Translations under genes and position numbers: made by a program | NCBI GenBank assembly: GCA_025642075.2 | Contig: JAODUO010000620.1 | Coordinates: 184,501 to 248,500, forward strand | Origin: Ridgeia piscesae | Lineage: Eukaryota; Annelida; Polychaeta; Sabellida; Siboglinidae | Length of the DNA stretch: 64,000 nt | Direction: 5' to 3' | Notes under the pieces: model-generated | Database searches by the model: none | The model's input: only the letters and a program-made list of their open reading frames with translations | What the model was told of the DNA's origin: nothing | In this document: one piece after another, positions 1 through 13,700 of the stretch | Numbering within the stretch: position 1 is the first letter of the stretch | How the letters are laid out: every line of letters begins with the position of its first letter

Positions 1-1773
1 TAAAGGATGACCCAGCATTGCCGGACACACCATTGAAGCGAATGACGTTTATAAAAGACGACCCAGCGTTGCCAGACACCCCGATGAAACGGATGACATT
101 CATAAAGAATGATCCCAGTTTTCCGGAGACCCCATCAAAGCGGATGACCTTCATCAAGGACGATCCCTCGCTTCCGATGACCCCAATACGGCGAACTACC
201 TTCATGAAGTCGAAGTCAGCCATGCCAAACACGCCCATTATAGCCTGCGGCCCGGAGTCTCCGATACCATCGCCGTCTCATTTTGGAGGTTCGAAACTTG
301 CAATCGTCGGTCAGTTTCGATGTTTGAGTCAACAGAGCCCACGTTCTCCAAATGTTCACAGTCTTACAGAGATTGCAGAGGACCAAGATGACCATATAGA
401 CGATCATTGTGACTTGATGGAGGAGAACATGGAGAACATTGATCCTGAACAGAGTGTCAGTGAGGTTCTTGCGGCTCGGTTTGTCCGTCTGCGCCAGCTT
501 GCTGACGGTGACGACAGCGACTCGGGACACAGCGAGGAGAATGACTGCAGCTTTACGAGTCCGCCCAGCACCCACTACGAGAGCGCCCTCAGTGGCAGCG
601 AGACTGACCTCTCGGAAGACGAAGTCTTTGAAGATTCAGTGGCATCATTGCCCGTTGCCGAGACCAGCGTAAAAAACAGAGAATTGGGCATAGGTGATTT
701 TTCCGCAGCAACAGAGTTTCCCAAAACGGAGAGACTGGCAGCACCAGAAGAAGGAGATTTGCCGGGTTTTGGAGAGTTTAAATCAACAGAAGGAATGTCA
801 GAATGTTCGGATGACAACGTATGCAGTGACAGTATAGAAGATCAGGGTGACGAGTCTGACGCGAGCTATGTCATTAGTTCAGGTGATCATAGCCCAGATA
901 GTCTCAATGACAAACCCGTGTCATCGACGTCGACGGCAAGTTGTGACGTTGCCACTAGCTCGGGTGACGTCAACCAGCCTCACTCTGATGACAGCGAGTG
1001 GCACAGTCCGGCACAACTGCTGGCGCAGTCCACAAACCACCAGATGGCACTGCCTGATAATGTAGTGGTCGAAATGCAGCACAGGCTATCTTCAACTCCA
1101 TTGGCACGCCCGTCTTCGGTTAAGGGTTTTGTTGCTGAGATGTCGACGCTAGCCGAAATGCCCAGCCCGATCATTGGGCAGCGAGTCGATCAAGCCACAG
1201 TGACAAAAGTCCCGCGACCGTCACTGTACACACTCGGACCCACTTGGGCACGCATACCACCAGAGACAGCTCCAACAACCGAAGGCACAACCTTTGACAT
1301 TTCAACCACTGTTACCGATGTCCGCGTTATCAACACTGTCACTGTGACGAAATCGAAAATGGAGCATGTTTTTGAGACACCTGTCAATCCGTCAAAGGAA
1401 CTGTTTCCATCACGCAACACGTTGACTCAGCAGTGTCTCTCCGAGACGAAGGTGTTGAGCCACCTGGGGGTGGAATGTGACATCAGCGGGGTCCAGGAGG
1501 TGGCGCTCTGTCAAAACGCGGGACTTGGCAAGCGCAGTTTCGCACAGAGTGAGACTCACTCTAAAGGTGAGACGTCTGAGTTTCTCCACCCGTCCCCCAG
1601 GGCGTGGATGCTGGGACAGAAGAGGGGGTTGGACCGCGGCGCCCCTGTCACACGTAGCGGGGTCATGGTGGTGAAGAAAGTTAGGACGTCACGCACTGTT
1701 GGTTCTGTTGCTCAGTCTGTCTCGCTGACCACTACACACTCCAGCCGCTTGACCCGGTCAACCAAGCACCCAG
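1..1773 (+). CDS. ASPM: ASPM exon 1 of window: acidic N-terminal region with CDK-type repeats
   Basis: The reading frame is open from base 3, so the exon or its predecessor continues beyond the left edge; no start codon is assigned. It begins with five 17-residue repeats, then an acidic, Ser/Thr-rich, probably disordered stretch of about 500 residues with no recognisable fold. It ends at a phase-1 donor (CCAG|GTACCC) at 1773; the open frame to 1859 beyond this is intron read-through. Low complexity makes orthology of this part rest only on position upstream of unmistakable ASPM exons. Confidence 0.8.
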
Positions 1774-4700
1774 GTACCCAATATTCTTTGATGAATGCTT
1801 TTGTATTTTGGGTAAAATGTAACATGTTACATAACCAACACTTTGCCATCATTTTCTAAATTATGGACATTATTTATGATTTTTGTGTGTGTTAGACTGG
1901 TTGATTTTTCTCTTATAATAAATTTTAAACTGGTTGATTTTTCTCTTATAAAACTTGTTTTTTATAATTTTGTAGAATTAGTTGACTTAGTGACTTAGCA
2001 TGCATTGTTGACTATTTTAACCGTAATAAATATGATGGTTAACATATTCCACAACATGCTTAAGAAATTGTTTTTTTTAGCAATGTGCAGGGCATTTCAC
2101 AATTTCCTGGAATTTTTACCATATCTCGGTTGGATTGAATAATATTTACCACACAGATAATTATATATGTATGTTTCTCAGTGTGTGGCCATTTTGCTGA
2201 CTGTAGCGTGCATTGTTTCAGACAGTAGATTCAACAAGACAGAGGGAGGGCACAATCGTCTTAAGGCACCTGCTCCTCGACCAAAGAAAGGCGCTGTGAA
2301 AGGCGTCTCCCAGGCCCGTCTCATCCTTGTCAAGAAATCATCCTTGCACAAATGTACGTTTCACCTTCACTGTCCTTGGTGCAAAGCTACTATTCTCCAG
2401 AGACTTAGTATCTTACTTGAGACACTTTCAAGGATCTGTGATGCAAAAATCAGATGTGTGGTTTTGATTTTCAGGTTTGATGGTATTTTGGTCTAAAACT
2501 CCTGGGCTACGGGCATACTGTTTTTTTTTGGGGGGGGCATTTACCCCCAAAATTTAGTTAATAAATTATTGATCTTTAAAATAAAAGTTGCTCGTTAACT
2601 ATGATCTTGTACATTGAATACTGTGAACACCAGAACGTGTCAGAGGGACACTCACCAGTGTGTCGGGGTCACATTCACCAGTGTGTCGGAGGGACACTCA
2701 CCAGTGTGTTGGAGGGACATTCACCAGTGTGTTGTGGACATATTGTCCTGTGTTATATGATGGTAGCTTTTTACATTTTGGAAAGTTTCATTAAATAACT
2801 AACAACGGATTCTATTTAACTGCATAATTACCTTCACATTTGCTGGTCAAGTCTCGGATGACAAAATAGGCATATAACAACCACGCCCTTGTGGTTTCAG
2901 CTACAAAAATGTATTACATCGTATTTTATTCTATACATACATATTTATTACCTATTCTCAATTGTCTAATTTCAATGGAATTCTCAACTTCAGCGACACC
3001 TAAGCACCCGATGCCATTTGCTGCCCGCAATGTTTACTACGATGAACGCTGGATGGAGAAACAGGAACGAGGCTTCGTTCGCTGGCTCAACTTTGTGCTA
3101 ACTCCACCGGATGAGACGGCAGACATACGCAAGCCACAGCCCTGTAAGCGTCCGTCCACAGGGTTACAATGTAGAGTAAACATAGAAAGTCTCATCATTT
3201 TATTATATATATATGTATATACATGTATTATATATAGGCTATATATTATAAACAGTATATATTTTGACCTATTTTGACTATCATCGAATTAGTGAATGAA
3301 TATTTGAATGCTACTCTACTTCTAGCATCTAGCGCACTACAACGAATTATTCAGGTTGACATAGTTTTCATAAAACACTGAAAACATCTTCTTTGATTGC
3401 ACTCTGGCACTAAGAGAACTAATAAAAGTAACTTATAGAACTAATTTATAGAACTAAGTACCTGCATAAATACCGACATACACGATTGCTGGGGCAAAAT
3501 CTCACGGATTTTTACACCAATAGGCTGACGGCTGAGAGGGAAAATGCTCGTGAATCATTGAAACAAGACAGTTTTACGATGATGTGTTACTGAATGATTT
3601 AAAAGATATATTGCTTACTGTGATTCTTTTTATGTAAACGTCTGTTTCTGTCGCAGCCCACACAGTGACCCTGGATGATCCAGGCACTTGCACCCATGTG
3701 GCGCCCTCTAAGGAGGTGTTGTCGTACCGTGCCTACACCGCCCATCGGCGTCTCAACAGATTGCGCCGCGCTGCGTGCCAACTCTATGAATCTGACGCTA
3801 TCACGCACGTTGTCGCACGACTGGAACGCGAGGTTGAACACGGGCGCATCGCCATACGCGCTGACAAGAAAGTGCACGCCGATGTGGGTAAGCTGATGGT
3901 TTGTGGGGACAAGTGGCTGTCAGTCGAGAGTGTTTGTGTGACGTTGTCGTTTGGTTTCAAAAAACATTTCTAGGGTGGGAAATTTCATTTACAGTTTGAC
4001 AATTTTGCAGACACAATGTATGCATTGTGAATTATTTTTCTGGCTTAATATAAATGCAGTTAATCAGCAACATGCAGTTTTACCTTCTATATGTCAACAC
4101 ATAATTGAATACATTTCGAGGTAAGGACATTGTAAATTTGTAACAGTTTTGTGAGACTTCTGTCGGTGTAAATAATCATGTGATTTGCTACATGAATGTG
4201 TATGTTTGTGTTGCAGGGATCAAACAGAAGATCGTAGACATGATCCTCTGCTACAGTCCACTCTGGCTACGGATCGGTCTGGAAGTAAGTCATGTGATCA
4301 GATGTTTCATGATTTAGATAAGTCATTGAGATAACAAATGTTCTATTGGCAAATGAAGCAGCCATGTTGTTTTGTTGTTCTACTTCAAAGTCGAGTACTT
4401 GGAGTTGTACTAAATTTGACTATTGTTTGGTCAACTGTATTTGCCAAAATAGCAAATAAATTTAAAGAATGTAAAATTTGAATACTTTGACTACAAAATA
4501 AGCTTCTCTATTGTTCAACCTATGTAAGCACAGCACTGAATGCCCGGAGGGTAGGAGCTTAAACCAGGTTTATTAGTTTAACTTGGGTTGAACCTGAGTT
4601 GAAATAAGCTAACTCTATCTGAATACTGATGATAATATTATTAGACCGACATTGTCAATATCAGTTGGCGTGTACACTGGTGATGATATCATTAGACCGA

Positions 4701-7700
4701 CATTGTCAACATCAGTTGGCGTGTACACTGGTGATGATATCATTAGACCGACATTGTCAATATCAGTTGGCATGTACACTGGTGATGATATCATTAGACC
4801 GACATTGTCAATATCAGTTGGCATGTACACTGATGATGATATTATTAGACCGACATTGTCAGTATCAGTTGGCATGTACACTGGTGATGATATCATTAGA
4901 CTGACATTGTCAGTATCAGTTGGCATGTATACTGGTGATGATATCATTAGACTGACATTGTCAATATCAGTTGGCCTGTACACTGATGATGATATCATTA
5001 GACTGACATTGTCAATATCAGTTGGCATGTACACTGATGATGGCGTAAAGTTAAAATAATATTTGGTAGGTCACAAAACATCCAAATAAACACATTTGGG
5101 TAACATTTGTATAATTAACTCAACTAACACAAGAAACATTAGTCTATTCCGGATCATTTAATGATAGAAACTTTGTGACGTTTTGGCTCGTTACTTGTAT
5201 TGAGCATCAGCAGGAAATGTTTGAAAGGGAAAACGTATCAGAAATGTACTTAATCCAACTGTGGCATCTACAACTGGCATTACATTACAGCAGATGTGTT
5301 GATGTATTCACAGACAGTGTATGGAGAGATCCTGAGTGTCCAGTCGAACTCAGACACCACCGGTCTGTCTCACTTCCTTCTCACCCGCCTCCTTGCCTGC
5401 CCCGACATAGAGGCCCGCTTCGCCCACCCGACTGTGCCACACCTCTTCCGCCAGGGTGCGTGCTAACTACATCAGTCGTCAACTCTGACTGACATACGGA
5501 ATTGAGCATGACTTCTACGGGAGTTATGAGGGTATCTTGTCCTGCATTTGTTATAATTGCCCATACCGTTACCCCTGATAGCAGATTATGATATTATTAG
5601 ACTGACATTGTCAATATCAGTTGGCGATTTTTCGTAACAAAATTAAAGTATCTCAGTAAAACCAACCTGTTGAACAATTTGTTTCCGTAACATAACATAT
5701 GAGTTGTAGGTAGTTATAATAGCCAAACAATTTCTTATGATTTTTACGAAAACAGCATGATTAAATTCCGAGGGTACACTCGTGTCCCGTACCCAAAGAA
5801 ACCGTATTTGTGTGTGACTATAATAAGTTGCCATGGTTACAGGCTACAACAAGGCAATGGCTCGCTTCATGCTCAAGAAGTTTCTTCTTCTCGTGTTGTT
5901 CCTCGACCGGGCCAAGGTCGGTCGACTCGTCCGCCACGACCCCTGTCTATTCCGCAAGGACGCACCGATCAAGGTAATTTCCCTTTGTTTCTGTGCAGTG
6001 AGCCGAGTGCAATGAGCCAGGTGCAATAGCGCAGTAGATTTCTCATTTCACAATCGCGTGTAGAATTGTGACGGAATCCATCCCTTTCAAAGTTAAGTTG
6101 TTTTCAAACAGCTCACAGCGGTGATAGAGAACAAGAACATAATAATTAAAAGTCTTGACTGACTTCAGTTGTAAGGAGGATGTTGTAAGCTGCCATTTGT
6201 GATGATTGTATTCAGTCGTGGTGGATGGCCTCATGTAATCAGATGTAGATGTGTCTCATAGTATGAGCTACTCTGCGTCTGTTTCACATGATTACACCAG
6301 TTTGCACAGCTATAACACAACATAAATAAAGCTATCTTCTCATATGTGAACAACTAACGTTTATTGCAATCCACCGATGGGACAGTTGGCCTTGATCCCC
6401 TCCATGGAATGACTAGGGATAATTTGGGAACAAGAGGAATGGAGGAGCAGTCTCGGCTTTAGTATGCTCTGAACGAATCAACAGTTTGTATTGCTCTCTT
6501 AGTCTGATGTAGTTTTATACCACATTTGTTACTGTTTGTCCAGTCGAGTCGAGAGATGCTGCTGTCGTTCTCGCGGGACTACTTGAGTGGGGAGGGAGAC
6601 ATCACGAGACACCTGAACTACTTTGGCTACGTTGTCACCGTGTCACAGACGCAGGCGGACGAGTACGACTATGCCGTCACGAATCTTGCGACGGAATTAC
6701 GCGACGGCGTACGACTTGCGTATGTACACGGCTACATTCCAGGCTATAAATAGAATTATAAAATATACAAATTAATCGCAGTATAATTTTGAAATCGGAA
6801 TCTGTTGCAAATAAAATTAAGTGTTTAAATATATTCAGAACCAGAACCATTTCTTTACAATTGAGACATTGTACTGTTCTAAATGTAGAATCACTATTGT
6901 TGAACTAGTTGACATAAGTGTATGGGGAATGTGTCAATTGTCTCTTCCTAGATGGGTGCCAAACTTTCAGTGATTAATCCACTGTCCTTCGCAGGGATTT
7001 TTTTTAAATTGTACCAATGATTAATGTTCCATACAATTGTTCATATATATTTTTCCGGGTAAGGTTTATCAATAGAGGACTTTATGTAATGTATGTTAAT
7101 GCAAAACTGTTTTTAAAGTTACCACAAAAACATCATTGATGAATACTCCAAGAAATCGCCTTCTGCAGCTATGTAAATAGCATAGTGCAGAGGAGAGGAG
7201 TGTTTGCAAGTGATGATGCTTTGTCATGTGATGATCCTTTCATTGTTGTTATGAACAGACGCGTCCTAGAGCTGCTGTCCGGTGACTGGACGTTGTCCGG
7301 CCAACTGCGTGTGCCGGCCATCAGTCGCATGCAGAAGGTACACAATGTTGGTGTAACATTCGCTGCATTGACAAGAAGTGGAGCTGACATGGACTCTCTC
7401 AAAGGTAGGACCTTCTTTGTGAGTGGTTGTGAATAATTAGACAGTGACACAGATGTTGTGGAAAGAATTGCAGTGGGACGTGACATCAAATGCACATAGT
7501 GGTAAGACACTGTTATTTCAAACTGGAGAAAGTTAGATGTAAGAAAATTTGTCAAAAGAACTATGTCTTGGAATCAATACTTGTGTATCTGCATTTTTAT
7601 GGGTGTAAAATAGTCTAAATAACAACTGCAAAATACAGGTTGTAGTCCATTAAAATATTACATGAATATTTACATGCTCTTTGTATTTCCACAATACCTG

Positions 7701-10700
7701 TTTTCTCGAAGAAATTAGACCGGTATACACTCCAATAATATTTAGTTTTTTTGCGTGTTCACTCACAAGGTTGTTCTAAAAAGTGGCTCATCTGTAAAAT
7801 AAAAATGCCTTCTCTCAATACATAGAATATTTCTGCTACTGTCAGGATTTCTCAAATTGTCCACCTTCTCTTGACACAGAATAAGTTATAAGTGCAAGTC
7901 TGATTACCAGTGCTGTGTGATTGTGATGCCATGTGTTGTGATGTAAACTCTTCACTGTTTCACTGTCCAGTGAGGAAGACAGACCCACGCAGCATTGTGG
8001 ACGGACACAGGGAACGAACCCTGCACCTGCTCTGGACCATCATCTCCCACCTACAGGTAGGACCTTTACCTCCCACCTATAGGCAGGACCTTTATCTCCC
8101 ACCTACAGGTAGGACCTTTACCTCCCACCTATAGGCAGGACCTTTATCTCACATACACAGGTAGGACCTTTATCTCCCACCTACAGGTAGGACCTTTATC
8201 TCCCAACTACAGGTAGGACCTTTATCTTCCACCTACAGGTAGGACCTTTATCTCCCACCTACAGGTAGGACCTTTATCTCCCACCTACAGGTAGGACCTT
8301 TATCTCCCACCTACAGGTAGGACCTTTATCTCCCACCTACAGGTAGGACCTTTATCTCCCATACACAGGTAGGACCTTTATCTCCCACCTACAGGTAGGA
8401 CCTTTATCTCCCATACACAGGTAGGACCATCACCTCCCACCTACAGGTAGGACCTTTATCTCCCACCTACAGGTAGGACCTTTATCTCCCACCTACAGGT
8501 AGGACCATTATCTCCCACCTACAGGTAGGACCTTTATCTCCCAACTACAGGTAGGACCTTTATCTACCACCTACAGGTAGGACCTTTATCTTCCACCTAC
8601 AGGTAGGACCTTTATCTCCCAACTCAAAAGGTAGGACCATCATCTCCCACTCACAAGTAGGACCATCATCTCCCACTTACAGGTAGGACCGTCATCTCCC
8701 ACTTACAGGTAGGACCATCATCTCCCACTTACAGGTAGGACCATCATCTCCCACTTACAGGTAGGACCATCATCTCCCACTTACAGGTAGGACCATCATC
8801 TCCCACTTACAGGTAGACCATCATCTCCCACCTACATATGTCTGTAATACGTCAATGATGGCAGTTATGTACAATCTTATTATAATGTCATAATACAAAA
8901 TTGTATTCATGTCTGATCTGACTGGTGATAATTTATGTTTTATGGTACAGTGTTGATGGTGTAGTAATTGTTTAGCCGATATTTGTTTCTTTTCTGTATA
9001 ATAGACAGTAAAGTATGTATAAACTACACATGGGAAAGGGAGAACATGATCAACAGCCAGATTTGTTCGTCAAAAATCTGTATAATGAAATGACAATGTT
9101 TATATAACGAGATGGCGTGGGAAACTGGATGTATCAGTTCTACAAGAAATGACAACTCACAAGTGTTTGCCGAATGTTTGAATTGAAAGTTCACGTCTTC
9201 CACCAGGTGGAGCTGGCTGTCAACGAGCAACAGCTGAGAGACGAAGTTGCGTTTCTACAAGAGGACTATTCCTGCCAGACAGGCCTTGGGCTGGTGGCCT
9301 CACACGACATGTCTGGTACGAGAAGCTCTTATTCTTGTCACACTAGAAAGTCATCCGCCCATAAGAAAGATTCATTATTGAACCAAATGTGCTGTTTACT
9401 GTTGACACAATTTATGTGACACACTGGCAACAATTGTTGCACTGATATCCTGGGGACGATTTCACAACACTGCTAAGACTGTTCACTACGATCTTTGTAA
9501 ATGAAATCCTCTTGTGTTTGGTCTTCAGCAATGTCAGTGTCCAGGAGCAAAATTTTTTTAAAGAACAAACTCAGGTTTTTGAGCCTGCAAAAATATCATT
9601 GAAACAGACACTGGATGTTCAGCTTCTTTTTTATTATTTAAAACATATTTGATATTGTGGCATAATCTGTGTATGTTATCAAGCTAGTGATCTAGTGTCG
9701 TTAGTGTCATGAACACACAGTCACTCACAAGTAATTAGGTGCAGCTGTGGGGTCGCATTTATAAGTGATGAGTCTTAACTGTATCAATGTTTGTCCCAGT
9801 ATAAGAGATGCTGATAGCCCAGTTCCAAAAAGGAAAATATTCTTTAAAATCTTTGCAGTGTTTAGTTGAGAGATGTTCTGTGTGTAAGTGTGTGGACAGG
9901 TGTACATTGTCCCACCTACCTGTACTACAGGTGAATTGTCAGGCGGCACAGATGTCTACCTGGAGAAGCCACGTCTTGGTCTCCTTCTCACCTGGTGCCG
10001 GGCGGTGTGTGTCTTCTATGGCATGAAGGTAAGACCATCTTATTGGTCACCCAGAGAACATATTTATACTTCAGAGAATATTACTTACTTCTGTAGAAGT
10101 TTGAAGGTCCACTGGGCTCAGTGACAGGTCTGCTGGGCTCAGTGACAGGTCCGCTGGGCTCAGTGACAGGTCACCTGGGCTCAGTGACAGGTCCACTGGG
10201 CTCAGTGACAGGTCCGCTGGGCTCAGTGACAGGTCCGCTGGGCTCAGTGAGAGGTCCACTGGGCTCAGTGACAGGTCCGCTGGGCTCAGTGACAGGTCCG
10301 CTGGGCTCAGTAACAGGTCCACTGGGCTCAGTATTTCCTAATGCTGATTCTGGATAAAGTCAGGGAATGAGATTTAGTCAGTGGAAGTTCACGGAAATTC
10401 TACCTTCCCGGAGAAAATAGGGGAACTCGACAAATTTGATTTGCTGGTAAATGTTGCCTTCAGGGAATTTAGCAAAATTTCATGGAAGTTCAGGAAAATA
10501 TTACCTTCCAAGATAAAGTTGCGTGTTTCTGTATTTTCAAATGTGAAGTTTGGAGCAAAATGTAATTTAAAAATCTTAAATGGGATGGGAGTGTCGGACA
10601 GTAGGCGTGGTTTGAAAGCTAAAAATAAGTTGAATTCTTGTCACCTTTCTCAAACAAATGGATTGTTTGTGACTGCAGTGACGACAAACATGTTTATTGC

Positions 10701-13700
10701 AGATTGACAACTTCACCGTGTCTTTCTCTGACGGTCGCGCCCTCTGTTACCTTCTGCACCACTATCACCCCGAACTGATCACCCTCGATGCCATCCACAC
10801 CTCGACAACACTCACCTACAATGGTGATGCAGACTTGTCAGTCGCGTCATCGTCTGATGACAGCTATGACAACAGTGGAGTACAACCCTCTGGACTGGGT
10901 ACTCATGATGTTTATGAATTATATGAATGAATAGTATGGATGTTTTTTTATGCAATAACCAAGACAAGTCCAATGTAGTTGAGAATTGAATATGGCCAAA
11001 TGAATGACATTTATTAATTAAATTGGTTGGAATAACATTAAGAGGGATGTAACTCTAAAAACCATACCACACCGAACCCTTGCACAGTGTCCCCCTCAGT
11101 TTTCTCCGAGCCAGACCCCAAAATAAACATTCCCACCAAACAATGTATGTAAGAATACAAACATTCCCACCAAATATAATTTTTTTACTTTAAGAAAGAT
11201 GGGACCAGTTCACCACAAAGTCACCAAAATCAATGTGACCACCCCACGGATGATTTTTAATTGCCCTCGTCTGGTAATCTCAAGAAACTGGATTTAGCAA
11301 AATGACATCGTTATTTTGTTCACTTCGATGATCACAAAATGATGATCAAATGCGTTTGTCTTCCAATAGCAAGTGACGGATCTGCAAACTGTCATCACAA
11401 ATACAGTTGTGTGACTTCAGACTTTTATAGTAACGATGGTGACATGCATCGGTGTGATATTTGCCAAAATACAGCTCTCACTCAAACAACTTTGTTTAGA
11501 AAACATATTGAACCGGAATATTAACAAAATATACCTACCCTGGAATATCCAGCAGATTTCTGCAAGCCATTTTGTACACTTGGTGGATCTTGTTGGTTGA
11601 TTATAAATTATATAATACAAATTCAAGATCTATGCTAACAGAGAGTTTTCCATGTTTCAGCCTCGGCCCAGCCGGCTGTCTTTGAGGAGTTGCTGGCAAA
11701 TGAACGAACCAACTTCAAGTTGCTTTATGAGAAGGTAATAGGACACATTCATGTACACTTTTATTCAACAGAATCCTAATGTTATTTCAACTATTCCCAC
11801 ACTTCAGACCTGATTTTTAAAGGAAATTACCCAATGATGGGCAATTTTAACTACTCACTCGTACCACAGTTTAAACTTAGACACCTGATTTGTTACAGAC
11901 TACATGAAATGATGGATTTTATGGGTACTTGCTTGTTTCCAGAGTGTTTTAATCTTTTCTTTTATCTGTTGGTTTGGGAAATGCTTCTACCCTTGTCCAG
12001 AATATTTAGAACTATCAGTCTATCACATATCGAAAATAAATAGGAAGCATTTGTTATTCATTTCCATGACAGCACGCCATCTCTACGACAAACACTGATG
12101 TTTGCACGAGAGACGTAACACATGTGTTGTATGCTATATTTATTATTTGTGATACCACAATTATAATCATTACAATAATAGATTAGGCTTTTATATTTGT
12201 ATTTTGAGATTCCTAATTGTGCGGCTGACATGTGCAGGTGTTGGAGTTGGGGGGCATTCCTGTGATGTTGCGTGCAGCCGACATGTCAAACACGATTCCC
12301 GATGAGAAGGTGGTCATCACCTACGTGTCACTGTTGTGTTCGCGTCTGCTTGACATCCGACATGAGACGCGTGCAGCTCGTGTCATACAGAGGGCGTGGA
12401 GACGTCATGTTCTACGTCGGTGTCGTTTCAGGATTGAGCTGGTAGGACTTCATTGAATTGATCGCTGGTTAATTTATTCCCGGGGTGACGGTTTGTCTTC
12501 CCCAGTGTGCCATGGATGTCTTCTTCCTCTAAAATAAGTGCTCTGAGATATGTAAACTAGGTGTGTAATTTAAAATAGCAACATAATTGCTGATTGATAT
12601 TTACATTTAGATTCACTGTCCAAATACTTATGTACATGAACAAGTCTTTGACTTTGTGCAGGCCCTGCTTTTTCTGGCATTAATAAGGTAGAGTAACATC
12701 ATATATGTAAAGTGTGTCCAGTTTCATGGGATAAAAAAATAGTTCTGTTTACAAAGGTGTCTGTAAACATAAGCTGCAAGAAATAATATGTTTTCTAGAT
12801 TTGTAAGATGTCGAAACACATATAATGTCTGAATACGTACAGTTGCCATGGTAATGAGACTACTTTTGTTTTGTTGTGTTGTAGGTGAGCACAGAAATAT
12901 CAAATGGATATAGCCGCCAGCTCGGACTGTCACATGACAATGACTCAATGCTGGCGCCCTGTGACGCGGCCGAGCCATTACTTGATGACGTCATAGGGGA
13001 GATGCAGTATGACGTCACTGCCGTCAATGCTACTGCCAAGTGTGAAACACAAACACTATTGGATGTTAATGGTGGCGGTGACAGTTCCGCGTCAGTGCAA
13101 GAGAGCAGGGAGTGCTCCGGGATGAAGGAACAGTTTGCTTCTTGTCTTCCGGCAGAAGCTGTTGTAATGTCGGAAGATAATGTAGGATGACCCTCAGTGT
13201 GACAGCTCAAATCACATGGTTGATTTGTCCTGTGAGAGAGCTGATGTCCCTAGTTTGCTAGTGAATGGGACCGACAGCTTGTCAGTGGATCAAGAAGATG
13301 TTGTGACAAACTCCTGTGTGTTGAAAGACACAGTTGATGGTGCTGCTAGACTGAGTGAAAACATTACAAATGGTAGTTTGCAGCAGAAGGGAAATGACAG
13401 TATATTGGCTGTGGAAGACGCGGTTAATGATGCTGCTGGCCTGACTGAAGACATCGCTACAAATAACAGTTTGCTGCAAGAAAGAAATGACAGTATCGTG
13501 CCTGCTAAAGTCTCCGTTGATGATGCTGCTAGCCTCAGCCTGACTGAAGACATCACTAGAAATGACAGTTTACTGCAGGAGAGAACTGGCAGTATGATGG
13601 ATGTGCAGGACGTCATCGTTCAGCCACTCCCTGACGTCACACTTGATACGATGCCATGTAGCGATGACAAGTCTTTCCAAGATCACTCGACAACTGGCGT

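Noticed and set aside
4615..5059. Open frames of 91-139 codons on both strands
   Set aside because: 51-bp intronic minisatellite; multiple of three without stops by chance.
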